From: Alphaproteobacteria bacterium
GTDB lineage: Bacteria; Pseudomonadota; Alphaproteobacteria; Rhodobacterales; Rhodobacteraceae
Assembly (NCBI GenBank): GCA_030426685.1
Contig: JAUHYC010000004.1
Location: forward strand, 1-64,000
Reading direction: 5' to 3'
Length of the DNA stretch: 64,000 nucleotides
The position numbers and the translations under genes were made by a program. Shown one piece after another: positions 8,230 through 16,418 of the stretch; within the stretch, counting starts at the first letter, position 1; every line of letters starts with the position of its first letter. The notes under the pieces were generated by a model that worked only from the letters and a program-made list of their open reading frames with translations, did not search any database and was not told where the DNA came from.

Positions 8230-9041
8230 CAAACGACGAGCAAGCTATCCGCCAATGGTGGCGTACCTCCATCATCGACATGAAGCCCGGTCAGATCGCT
8301 TTTCGGGGCAACGCCATAGAGGACCTGATCGGGAACGTATCTTTCCCGCAGATGATCTGGCTGATGGTGCGGGGTGATCTGCCCAGCGACGCACAGGCGC
8401 GCCTGTTCGAGGCTGCTTTGGTCGCAGGCGTGGATCACGGTCCGCAGGCCCCCTCGATTGCGGCTGCGCGTATGGCCGCCACCTGCGGGGTAGGTCTTAA
8501 TAATGCGATGGCGACCGCGGTGAACATGCTGGGCGACGTGCACGGCGGGGCAGGCGAGCAGTGTGCAGAGCTGTACTATGATATCGCGGTTCGCATGGAT
8601 GCGGGAGCTTCGCTGAATGATGCTGTTCGGGATGGCTTGGACAGCTGGCGCGAGACCTATGGCAAGATTGTTTCGGGCTTTGGTCACAGGTTCCACAAAC
8701 CCGTCGACCCACGTGCGCCTCGATTGATGAAACTTGTTCGTGATGCGGCGACAGAAGGCACAGTTTCGGGTCGGTTTGCCGATATCGGGGAAGAGGTTCA
8801 GGCCGAACTCGGCCGTCAACGCGGTAGTCGGTCAATTGCCATGAATATCGACGGCGCGACAGCTGTGATCTTCTGTGAACTTGGCTTTCCTGCGCCCTTG
8901 TCGCGGGGGCTGTTCTGCCTGTCCCGCTCGGTTGGAATACTCGCCCACGCTTGGGAACAGATGAACCAGGGGGGGCGGAACAAAGGGCCGATGCCCCCGA
9001 ATTACTTACCCCTCTACGAAGACAGGAATGATGACGCGTGA
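8226..9041 (+). CDS. stand-alone citrate-synthase-fold acyl-CoA lyase (citryl-CoA lyase-like)
   Basis: 271 residues, much shorter than citrate synthase (about 430), matching the small citryl-CoA-lyase-type members. The catalytic set of the superfamily is visible: H106 (GDVHGGAG), H154 (SGFGHRFHK, next to DPRAP) and D209 (MNIDGATAV). It overlaps the dehydrogenase upstream (ATGA) and the Gfo/Idh gene downstream, so it is part of the same operon. In a pathway that ends with a CoA-acylating aldehyde dehydrogenase (13115), a retro-Claisen cleavage releasing acetyl-CoA or a similar product is reasonable. The true acyl-CoA substrate is unknown. Confidence 0.75.
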   Translation: MTNDEQAIRQWWRTSIIDMKPGQIAFRGNAIEDLIGNVSFPQMIWLMVRGDLPSDAQARLFEAALVAGVDHGPQAPSIAAARMAATCGVGLNNAMATAVNMLGDVHGGAGEQCAELYYDIAVRMDAGASLNDAVRDGLDSWRETYGKIVSGFGHRFHKPVDPRAPRLMKLVRDAATEGTVSGRFADIGEEVQAELGRQRGSRSIAMNIDGATAVIFCELGFPAPLSRGLFCLSRSVGILAHAWEQMNQGGRNKGPMPPNYLPLYEDRNDDA

Positions 9042-10218
9042 GACATCGAAATCCTTCCGGGTCGGCCTTATCGGCTGTGGTCGTATCAGTGATATCTATC
9101 TAAAAACACTATCCAAATTTTCGAGCGTCGAGGTTGTGGCCTGCGCAAGCCTCGATCCTTTAGAAAGCCGCGCCAAGGCGGATCAATACGGCATCGCCAA
9201 GACTTGCACGCCAGATGAAGTGTTTGACGATCCGGCGATTGACTGCATTCTGAATCTGACAATTCCGGCGGCGCACGCGGAAATCAGTTTGCGCGCGTTA
9301 GATGCGGGCAAGCACGTCTATTCCGAAAAGCCACTGGTCATGAACCGATCGGATGGAAAAGCGATCCTGCATACGGCCGCTGAAAAGGGGTTACTGGTCG
9401 GTTGCGCGCCCGACACGTTTCTGGGCGCTCGCTGGCAAACCATTCGGCGCTTGATCGACGAGGGTGCCATTGGCAAACCGACAGGGGTTTTTGCCCATGT
9501 CGGTACCCACGGGACAGAACGCCACCATCCCAATCCGGATTTCTACTATAAGGCGGGTGGTGGGCCATTGCTGGACCTTGGGCCATACTACCTGACCGCC
9601 ATGATCTGCTGTCTTGGACCAATTGACCGAGTCGCCGGAATGGCCCGGCGCACGTTCGACAAAAGGATGATCGAAAACGGCCCTCGCAACGGCGAATGGA
9701 TGGATGTCGAGGTCGACACGCACTCCCTAAGCCTGCTGCTGTTCTCGTCCGGCGCCATCGGGTCAATGACAATGAGTTTTGATGTCTGGGACAGCGAAAC
9801 ACCACGGTTCGAGATCTATGGTGAAAACGGCACCATCAGCATTCCTGATCCTGACCCGGTTCATGGTGCCAATATCTTTCAGGGGGATGTCTGGCTGAAA
9901 ACGCGGGACACCTCGCGCTGGTCTCATCAGCCTCGTCCAACCGGTCGCGAAGACTGGCAGGTGGTCGAAAACAAACACGGGTTCAATGAGGACAGCCGCG
10001 GGCTCGGCCTTTTGGATCTGGCCCTGGCGGCACAAGAAGGACGCCAACCCCGCGCAAGTGGAGCGCTTGCCTACCACGTTTTCGAGGTCATGGACGCGAT
10101 CGAACGGGCGCCGAAATTTGGCGCCTATCAGACGATAGAAAGCCATTGCGCGGCTCCGGAGCCTTTGCCGGTCGATTTCCTTAACGATGAGAGGAAGGAA
10201 TTGGTTCATGCCGATTGA
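9028..10218 (+). CDS. Gfo/Idh/MocA-family oxidoreductase
   Basis: A predicted NAD(P)-dependent dehydrogenase of 396 residues, second of three in the island. The Rossmann glycine loop is VGLIGCGRISD (residues 12-22); the EKP signature is at 100-102 with K101 as the expected catalytic Lys. The C-terminal domain includes GGGPLLDLGPYYLTAM, typical of the pseudo-sugar and inositol branch. The gene overlaps the lyase by 14 bases and leads into the next gene with its ribosome site inside its own 3' end (GAGGAAGGAA). Two adjacent ATGs (9028, 9031) are both possible starts. Confidence 0.87.
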   Translation: MMTRETSKSFRVGLIGCGRISDIYLKTLSKFSSVEVVACASLDPLESRAKADQYGIAKTCTPDEVFDDPAIDCILNLTIPAAHAEISLRALDAGKHVYSEKPLVMNRSDGKAILHTAAEKGLLVGCAPDTFLGARWQTIRRLIDEGAIGKPTGVFAHVGTHGTERHHPNPDFYYKAGGGPLLDLGPYYLTAMICCLGPIDRVAGMARRTFDKRMIENGPRNGEWMDVEVDTHSLSLLLFSSGAIGSMTMSFDVWDSETPRFEIYGENGTISIPDPDPVHGANIFQGDVWLKTRDTSRWSHQPRPTGREDWQVVENKHGFNEDSRGLGLLDLALAAQEGRQPRASGALAYHVFEVMDAIERAPKFGAYQTIESHCAAPEPLPVDFLNDERKELVHAD

Positions 10219-10882
10219 GACACTCGACTTTGCTCAGCCATTCTTTCGCGTCCAGCACATCACCAGTGAAGACAGAATTTCTGTCGAGGGTCGCGCCATC
10301 GTCCTTAACCTTGGGGGGCGAAATCTATCTGTCGAGGATCAGACCGTTGCACCGCTTTCGTCTGTGATCGTGCAAGACAGCACGCTTGGCGACGTGGAAC
10401 GTGCAGTCATTGTCCACGATTTCGACGCCCATGCCGATGACAACGAGTTGTTCGCACGGGTGAAAGATACATGGCCGTCGGCATTTGATGTTCGCCAAGA
10501 GGAGCGTCTGCGCGGTGTCAGCCACTACATGTCGCCAAAGGTCTTCGTGGGTAACGTTGGACTGACCATGTACCATTCAGGTTCGGTCCCATTGAATGTC
10601 GGATTGCACAAGGATCATCCGTTCTGCCCGGTACCGGGGTTTCGCGAAGTGCATACGCAAATCGTAGGATTTGGCAAAATGCAGCAATGCCGCGAACGGG
10701 ATGTTGAAACCCTTTACCTCGAAGAATTCATGGCCCCCGGCACGACGCACAAGCCGATGTATGACGCCGAAGGTAACTATCCTTGGCATCAATACGAGAC
10801 GATTACCCCCAGCATTTTCATGGCGGTGGAAATGCTGCCGGAAGGCGTACGGGTCCCGGAAATGGAGATTCAGAATGGCTGA
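10208..10882 (+). CDS. conserved protein of unknown function, possibly cupin-like
   Basis: 224 residues from ATG 10208, which has AGGAAGGAA about 6-8 bases upstream; an in-frame upstream start at 10187 lies inside the previous gene. I do not recognise the family with certainty. There is no signal peptide or membrane segment. His and Glu are dense in the second half (GLHKDHPFC, FREVHTQIVGFG, LYLEEFM, GTTHKPMY, WHQYETI). That spacing would suit a metal-binding beta-barrel such as a cupin. IolB of inositol catabolism is a cupin, so a ring-opened sugar isomerase role is conceivable, but this is inference from context only. It overlaps the next gene by 8 bases. Confidence 0.6.
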   Translation: MPIETLDFAQPFFRVQHITSEDRISVEGRAIVLNLGGRNLSVEDQTVAPLSSVIVQDSTLGDVERAVIVHDFDAHADDNELFARVKDTWPSAFDVRQEERLRGVSHYMSPKVFVGNVGLTMYHSGSVPLNVGLHKDHPFCPVPGFREVHTQIVGFGKMQQCRERDVETLYLEEFMAPGTTHKPMYDAEGNYPWHQYETITPSIFMAVEMLPEGVRVPEMEIQNG

Positions 10883-12065
10883 GAGACTTTTCCCCCAAGA
10901 CCTGAACTTCGACGGCCCTTTCCCTCGGTTGTCTCGCCGTTTGCGGCTGGGCGTTGTTGGCGGCGGACGTATCTCTGTCACGCAGGCAACGGCCGCGCGG
11001 ATGACCGACCGGTGGGAGGTCGTCGCTGGCGCGCTCAGTTCTGACGCTGCGCGCAGCAAGGCGCGTGGGGTCGAGTGGTTTCTGTCGGCCGACCGGTGCT
11101 ATGCGTCATTCGCCGAGATGGCAAAGGCCGAGGCGGCGCGCCTGGATGGCGTGGATGCCGTAATGATCACTACCCCGAACCACGTTCATTTCGAAGCGGC
11201 CAAAGCGTTTCTGGAGGCGGGTATTGACGTGCTGTGCGACAAGCCGCTGACCAACGAAGTCGACGAGGCCGAGGGGCTTGAGGAGATTACCGCGCGCACG
11301 GGACAGATCTTTGCTGTCGGCTATGCGATGTCGTGTTTTCCAGTAATCCGTCAGGCCAAACAAATCGTGGCGGAAGGCGGTATCGGTAAAATCAACCAAA
11401 TCCACGTCGAGTTCATGCAAGACTGGATGACGCCCGATGATGTTGCTGATGCGCCCCACGTCAAATGGCGGCTGGACCCAAAGATATGTGGTCCGACCAG
11501 CTGTGTCGGCGATATCGGCACTCATGCCGCGCATCTTGCCAGTTTTGTCTCGGGCCTGCCGATGACCGACCTGAGGGCCGAATTCCATGTCTGTGGCGCG
11601 CCAAAGCCTTTGGAAGATACGGTATTCATGTTCACCCGCTATCAAAACGAGGTTCCGGGCACCCTGATGGCAACGCGCCTTGCCCCCGGAAACCGGGGCG
11701 GGTTGCGGTTGCGGGTCTTCGGCAGCGAAGGGGGCTTGGAGTGGGATCTGGAGAACTCGGAACAGCTGAAGTTCAATCGGTTTGGTGAGCCGGATCGTAT
11801 CATCAGCCGAGGTCACGGGCACGGCATCGGCCGCGGTGCGGAACGTCTGATCCGTACTGCGCGTGGCTTCCCCGAAGGGATTATCGAAGCCTGGGCCAAC
11901 CTCTATACGGAATTTGCCATGGCCGTGGCCGCGCGTTGGGATGGCGTTACCGTTCCGGATGATTGGCTTACTTATCCCAGTGTCGAACAAGGTGCAGATG
12001 GCGTCCGGTTTATTGAAGCCTCCGTGCGCTCTCACCAGTCCGGAGGTGACTGGGTCACTCTCTAA
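10875..12065 (+). CDS. Gfo/Idh/MocA-family oxidoreductase
   Basis: 396 residues from ATG 10875; the longer open frame runs back into the previous gene and is not used. The Rossmann loop is LGVVGGGRIS (residues 35-44). The signature lysine appears as DKP (132-134) and not EKP, a tolerated variant. A conserved His follows GDIGTHAAH. It is about 25 residues longer at the N-terminus than usual. It is the last gene of the TRAP-led operon and is followed by a strong terminator. With two relatives in the same island, successive or alternative oxidations at different positions of one polyol, or epimerisation by oxidation and reduction, are plausible. Confidence 0.86.
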   Translation: MAERLFPQDLNFDGPFPRLSRRLRLGVVGGGRISVTQATAARMTDRWEVVAGALSSDAARSKARGVEWFLSADRCYASFAEMAKAEAARLDGVDAVMITTPNHVHFEAAKAFLEAGIDVLCDKPLTNEVDEAEGLEEITARTGQIFAVGYAMSCFPVIRQAKQIVAEGGIGKINQIHVEFMQDWMTPDDVADAPHVKWRLDPKICGPTSCVGDIGTHAAHLASFVSGLPMTDLRAEFHVCGAPKPLEDTVFMFTRYQNEVPGTLMATRLAPGNRGGLRLRVFGSEGGLEWDLENSEQLKFNRFGEPDRIISRGHGHGIGRGAERLIRTARGFPEGIIEAWANLYTEFAMAVAARWDGVTVPDDWLTYPSVEQGADGVRFIEASVRSHQSGGDWVTL

Positions 12066-12091
12066 GGCTCTGCCAATAAGAATGTAAAACA

Positions 12092-12120
12092 CGCCCGGGC
12101 AGTTGCCCGGGCGCTTTCAT
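12092..12120 (+). terminator. rho-independent terminator of the TRAP operon
   Basis: CGCCCGGGCA (12092-12101) and TGCCCGGGCG (12104-12113) form a perfect GC-rich stem, followed by the T-rich CTTTCATTTCC. It lies 26 bases after the third Gfo/Idh stop. Confidence 0.85.
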
Positions 12121-12142
12121 TTCCTGCTCAGTATTAAAAGTT

Positions 12143-12169
12143 GATATTTTAAAAAATATCATATATTTT
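12143..12169. promoter_or_regulatory. candidate GntR operator, site 3 (three half-sites)
   Basis: GATATTTT (12143-12150), AAAATATC (12153-12160) and TATATTTT (12162-12169) lie in a row. The second and third reproduce the 17-bp palindrome found at 1258 and 2461 with one mismatch to perfect symmetry. The position is 51 bases before the start of the next transcription unit, just after the terminator, as expected for an operator over its promoter. Confidence 0.6.
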
Positions 12170-12219
12170 TGACTACGTGTGATGAATTTGAGATTCGCAG
12201 ACACGTGGAGCTGCCGTTC

Positions 12220-13134
12220 ATGGTGAAACCCGAAGAGGCTGGCGCAAGCCCCTCTCTCTATTCCTTGGCGCATCTGACGCTGATTGGCTGTACGCCGCCC
12301 GAGTTGGTCTATATCGCAGCGCGGGCCGGTTACGATGCCGTCAGCCCCCGGTTCATTCCGATGCATGTGCCCGGTGAATTCACTCAATCTCCAATCGACA
12401 AGGCACAGGTGCATGCCACCAAAACTGCTCTCTCTACCACTGGCTTGAAAGTTCTCGATGTCGAACTTGCGCGCATCACGGAAGATGTCGATCCACGCAG
12501 TTTTGAGCCCTCGCTGGAGATCGGCGGGGAACTGGGTGCCAAGCGCATGATCATGAGCGCGTGGACCACCACCCGCGATGATCGTGACTTCCTGATCGAC
12601 GTCTATTCTGAAACCTGCGAACTGGCCGCGCCTTACGGGATATCTGTGGACCTTGAGTTCCCAAGCTTTTCCCGCCTTCGTACTCTGGATGAGGCTCTGG
12701 ATATTGTCCGCGCCTCTGATCAGCCGAATGGCGGTATTCTGGTCGATACGCTTTATCTGCACCTCAGCCGCGTCGATCTGGGGGAGCTCTTGCACGTCCC
12801 CTCGGACCTGTTTCACTTCTTGCATATCTCTGATTGCCTGCCTGGTATCGCCGATACGCGCGAGGGCATGATTCAGTTGGCCCGCGATGCGCGGCTATAT
12901 CCCGGTGAGGGATGGATCGATTTCACCGGCATCATCGAACGGATGCCGCCCGTCGACTATTCCATCGAACTGCCCAATCAAAGCCGCGTTGCCGAGTTGG
13001 GATATGAAGAACACGCGCGTCGCTGTCTTAGCCACGCCAAGCGGACATTCGGCCAGGCGCGGTCACAGCGCCGTATGCCCGATGCAGCAATTCCAAAACA
13101 CCAAGAGGATTATCATGGGCAAAGAGCTCACTGA
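12220..13134 (+). CDS. sugar phosphate isomerase/epimerase-like TIM barrel (IolE/AP-endonuclease-2 fold)
   Basis: 304 residues from ATG 12220 (GGAG at 12207-12210). In contrast to the N-domain of the 5469 gene, its metal-site pattern is complete: E146 (VDLEF), D176 and H181 (LVDTLYLH), H202 (LHISD) and a late Glu (YSIELPN). It should therefore be an active divalent-metal enzyme: an isomerase, epimerase or dehydratase of a keto-sugar or inosose-type substrate. It opens the second transcription unit of the island, behind a copy of the palindromic operator, and its 3' end overlaps the aldehyde dehydrogenase. The exact reaction is unknown; IolE-like dehydration is one option. Confidence 0.78.
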   Translation: MVKPEEAGASPSLYSLAHLTLIGCTPPELVYIAARAGYDAVSPRFIPMHVPGEFTQSPIDKAQVHATKTALSTTGLKVLDVELARITEDVDPRSFEPSLEIGGELGAKRMIMSAWTTTRDDRDFLIDVYSETCELAAPYGISVDLEFPSFSRLRTLDEALDIVRASDQPNGGILVDTLYLHLSRVDLGELLHVPSDLFHFLHISDCLPGIADTREGMIQLARDARLYPGEGWIDFTGIIERMPPVDYSIELPNQSRVAELGYEEHARRCLSHAKRTFGQARSQRRMPDAAIPKHQEDYHGQRAH

Positions 13135-14524
13135 AAACGACCGCAATATGGCGGCCGATATGCTGGCACGCGCCCGCGCTGCCATGGCCGAAATCGAGGA
13201 TTGGGATCAGGACAGGCTGGACCGCCTGTCTCAGGCCATTGCGTGGTACGCAGGAAACGAGAAAACCTTCACGCGTCTGGCCCAGCAAGGCGTGGACGAG
13301 AGCGGTATCGGAGATCGTGCGGGACGTCCAGCAAAGCGGTTCAAGATTCACATGGTGCTGCGCGATGTTCTGCGCACGCCATCGACCGGTATCGTCGAAG
13401 TCGACGAAGAAAAGGGCCTGGTTAAATATGCCAAACCTGCCGGTGTGATCGCGTCTCTGATCCCGATGACCAATCCTGCGATGACACCGCCAGTGACCGG
13501 TGTTTCCGCCGCTAACGCCCGGAATGCCGTCATCTTCAGCCCGCATCCGCGAACCGCTCATACGACCTTCGAAATGGTCGAGGTCATGCGTGCAGCTTGC
13601 CGTGCTGCCGGTGCCCCCGAGGACCTGTTTCAATCCATTCGCAAGCCGTCAATCCCATTGACGCAACATCTGATGGAGATTTGTGACCTGACGCTGGCGA
13701 CCGGTGGCAAGCCCATGGTCAAAGCGGCCTATAGTTCAGGGCGTCCGGCCTATGGCGTCGGCGCGGGCAATTCGTCCATCGTCATCGATGAAACGGCCGA
13801 TCTGGATATCGCCGCACAGAACACGCGCATTTCAAAGACCTCTGACTTTGGGTCTGGTTGCTCGGCTGACGGCAACATTATCATCCAGCGCTCGGTTTAC
13901 GACGATATGGTCAAGGCACTTCAGGCCGAAGGTGGATACCTGTGTTCGGACGAAGAGAAGGCGATGCTCGAAGCGGCCATGTGGGATGAGAAGGGAAACC
14001 GTACGTTCCCGACCATCGCCTGTCCGCCTCAGAAAACGGCCAAAGTCGCCGGTTTTAGCATCCCCGAAGATCGCAAATTCCTGATGGTCGAAAATCAGGG
14101 GCAAATCGGGCCGCAGCACAAGTTCTCCAAGGAAAAGCTGACCACGCTGATGGCGCTATATCACTTCGACACATTCGATGACGCGCTGGAAATGGTCAGC
14201 CAGATCTACAACACCGGAGGCAAGGGCCATTCCTGCGGCATCTATAGCCACAATGACGATCACATCGACCGGTTGGCGCGTCTGGCTCCGGTCAGCCGCA
14301 TGATGGTGCGACAGCCTCAGTCCAAGGCCAATGCGGGTGCCTGGACCAATGGCATGCCCATGACCAGCAGTCTGGGTTGCGGCATCTGGGGCGGCAACAT
14401 CACCAATGAAAACGTCACCATGAAACATATGATGAACTACACCTGGGTCAGCCGTCCGATCCCCGAGGATCGCCCCTCTGAGCCGGACCTGTTTGGTGAG
14501 TTCTACGGACAGGAGGTCGCGTGA
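13115..14524 (+). CDS. CoA-acylating aldehyde dehydrogenase (SauS/EutE-like)
   Basis: 469 residues from ATG 13115 (AAGAGGA upstream). It resembles acylating aldehyde dehydrogenases such as sulfoacetaldehyde dehydrogenase SauS and the AdhE N-domain, not hydrolytic ALDHs. It has the segment PAGVIASLIPMTNP, the cofactor region ATGGKPMVKAAYSSG, and the catalytic Cys C249 in SGCSADG. It lacks the Glu of hydrolytic ALDHs. The expected reaction is aldehyde + CoA + NAD(P)+ to acyl-CoA. It overlaps both neighbours, so it is co-expressed with the TIM barrel and the ThDP enzyme. The SauS resemblance raises a sulfonate possibility, but no Xsc or sulfonate exporter is present, so I leave the substrate open. 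Confidence 0.8.
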   Translation: MGKELTENDRNMAADMLARARAAMAEIEDWDQDRLDRLSQAIAWYAGNEKTFTRLAQQGVDESGIGDRAGRPAKRFKIHMVLRDVLRTPSTGIVEVDEEKGLVKYAKPAGVIASLIPMTNPAMTPPVTGVSAANARNAVIFSPHPRTAHTTFEMVEVMRAACRAAGAPEDLFQSIRKPSIPLTQHLMEICDLTLATGGKPMVKAAYSSGRPAYGVGAGNSSIVIDETADLDIAAQNTRISKTSDFGSGCSADGNIIIQRSVYDDMVKALQAEGGYLCSDEEKAMLEAAMWDEKGNRTFPTIACPPQKTAKVAGFSIPEDRKFLMVENQGQIGPQHKFSKEKLTTLMALYHFDTFDDALEMVSQIYNTGGKGHSCGIYSHNDDHIDRLARLAPVSRMMVRQPQSKANAGAWTNGMPMTSSLGCGIWGGNITNENVTMKHMMNYTWVSRPIPEDRPSEPDLFGEFYGQEVA

Positions 14525-16305
14525 TGGACGGAGCGAAACTGGAAGGCAAAACCGTTGCTGAACATATCGTCGACTTTCTCGAACGCCGTGAGGTCAAGCA
14601 TGTATTCGGTCTGTGCGGCCACACGAATATCGCAGTTCTGGCTGCGCTGGCGGAAAGTCCCATCGATTTCGTCACCGTACGGCACGAACAAATCGCCAGC
14701 CACGCGGCGGATGCCTATGCTCGTGTGACGGGCAAGGCCTCGGTGGTACTGTCCCATCTCTCCCCGGGGCTGACCAATTGTGCCACCGGCGTCGCCAATG
14801 CCGCATTGGATTGTATCCCGATGGTGGTGATCGCAGGCGACATTCCCACGCATTACTACGGTAAACATCCGCATCAGGAAGTGAATCTGCATGCAGACGC
14901 CGCCCAATGGGAGATCTATCGACCCTTCGTAAAACGCGCCTGGCGGGTCGACCGCGCAGATTTAATGGCCGAAATTCTTGAAAAGGCGTTCCATCTGGCT
15001 GAAAGCGGTCAGCCTGGCCCCGTGATGGTCAACGTGCCCATGGATATCTTCTCTGAGGTGGTCCCCTCGGACAGCTTCGACCGTATCCGCGACAACACGC
15101 GCGCGCTCAAGAAACCGTCGATAGACGATGAAACGGCGCGTGAAATCATTGAGACACTGGCGCAGGCCGAAAACCCGGTCGCTTATGTCGGCGGGGGTAT
15201 CCTTCTGGCACAGGCCAGCGAAGAGCTGCGCGCGTTCGTTGAACATATGGGCCTGCCCGTCGCACATTCCTTGATGGGTAAAGGGGCGCTGCGGGATGAC
15301 CATCCGCTTGTGCTGGGAATGACCGGCTTTTGGGGAACCGAGCTGGTCAACCAGTCCTGTCTGAATGCAGACTATGTCTTCGCCGTGGGAACACGGTTCA
15401 AAGAGGCAGATTGTTCCAGCTGGTACCCCGGATACACATTCAACATTCCCGGTTCGAAGGTCATTCACATCGACATCGAACCGCAAGAGATCGGCCGGAA
15501 CTATCCCACCGAGATCGGTGTCGTTGCGGACGCCAAGGCCGCGTTGCGCGTCCTCAACCGGGCTGCCCGCGAGATGTATCCGGACGGTTTCAACCGCCCC
15601 GCGCTGGAACAGCAGATCACGGATTTCCGGACAGAATTCAAAGCGCGCAACGTGGAAATGGCGACCTCGTCGGCCTTTCCGATGATGCCCGAGCGTATTC
15701 TGGCAGATACCCGCAAGGCACTGCCTGAGGATGCAATCATCACCACGGACGTTGGGTGGAACAAGAATGGTGTCGGGCAACAGTTTGATATCCTGACGCC
15801 GGGTTCGATCCTGACCCCGGGCGGGTTCGCGACGATGGGTTTTGGCCCTCCAGGCGCGATCGGCGCAAAACTGGCAGCGCCGGATCGCGTGGTGATCAGT
15901 CTGGTTGGTGATGGCGGTTTTGGTCAAAATCCGTCGATGCTGGCAACAGCAGTCGAACTTGATCTGGGCATAATCTGGCTGGTCATGAATAATAACGCCT
16001 TCGGAACTATCGCAGGGCTGCAAAAGGCGCATTACGGTCTGACCTACGGGACGACGTTCCCTGGATCAGCCGCAGCACCTGCAAACGGACCGGCTTATGC
16101 AGACATTGCACGAGCTTATGGCGCGGAAGGGCACAGGCTCGGCGCTGCTGACGAGTTGTTGCCCGCATTGGAAGCGGCAATCGCCAGCGGCAAACCAACT
16201 GTGCTTGATGTGCCTATGATCAACAACCCGACACCAACGACCGGACACTGGAACATCTTGGACATATACTCGCCAGACAGAGAGGTATCTCACGTCGCGA
16301 CCTGA
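14524..16305 (+). CDS. ThDP-dependent enzyme of the acetolactate synthase/IolD superfamily
   Basis: 593 residues. ATG 14524 is preferred to GTG 14521 because AGGAGG (14511-14516) is then 7 bases away. The three-domain POX layout is complete. The ThDP-activating E55 is in VRHEQ, the central domain shows the GGGILLAQA fold, and the cofactor motif is GDGGFGQN with downstream MNNNAF. N-terminal FGLCGHTN differs from acetolactate synthase, from Xsc and from IolD, so the substrate is unknown. It could carry out decarboxylation, carboligation or hydrolytic C-C cleavage of a dione giving the aldehyde used by the upstream acylating dehydrogenase. Its stop codon directly abuts an IS21 terminus, so the C-terminus may have been altered. 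Confidence 0.8.
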   Translation: MDGAKLEGKTVAEHIVDFLERREVKHVFGLCGHTNIAVLAALAESPIDFVTVRHEQIASHAADAYARVTGKASVVLSHLSPGLTNCATGVANAALDCIPMVVIAGDIPTHYYGKHPHQEVNLHADAAQWEIYRPFVKRAWRVDRADLMAEILEKAFHLAESGQPGPVMVNVPMDIFSEVVPSDSFDRIRDNTRALKKPSIDDETAREIIETLAQAENPVAYVGGGILLAQASEELRAFVEHMGLPVAHSLMGKGALRDDHPLVLGMTGFWGTELVNQSCLNADYVFAVGTRFKEADCSSWYPGYTFNIPGSKVIHIDIEPQEIGRNYPTEIGVVADAKAALRVLNRAAREMYPDGFNRPALEQQITDFRTEFKARNVEMATSSAFPMMPERILADTRKALPEDAIITTDVGWNKNGVGQQFDILTPGSILTPGGFATMGFGPPGAIGAKLAAPDRVVISLVGDGGFGQNPSMLATAVELDLGIIWLVMNNNAFGTIAGLQKAHYGLTYGTTFPGSAAAPANGPAYADIARAYGAEGHRLGAADELLPALEAAIASGKPTVLDVPMINNPTPTTGHWNILDIYSPDREVSHVAT

Positions 16306-16332
16306 TGTGAACCGGCATGCAAGATTGACCCC
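16306..16332 (+). repeat. IS21 left terminal inverted repeat
   Basis: Starts TGTGAACCGGCATGC and ends TTGACCCC. It pairs with the right terminus at 18222-18248 with five mismatches. The inner left repeat at about 16342-16365 shares the TCGGC...GTGACCCC pattern. Confidence 0.8.
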
Positions 16333-16418
16333 TGTATTGGGTTAATCGGCGTCCAAAAGTGACCCCCTGATATTTCGTTTCAGAAGTTTCCTTAAAGGAT
16401 TGAGGGAGCGAGTTGGGG

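Noticed and set aside
12887..13114. 5' extension of the acylating aldehyde dehydrogenase frame
   Set aside because: It lies inside the TIM-barrel gene and has no family similarity; ATG 13115 with AAGAGGA upstream is the natural start.
13115..16305. Sulfoacetaldehyde pathway (sauS-xsc)
   Set aside because: The dehydrogenase is SauS-like, but the ThDP enzyme lacks Xsc features and no phosphotransacetylase, taurine or sulfite-export gene is adjacent.
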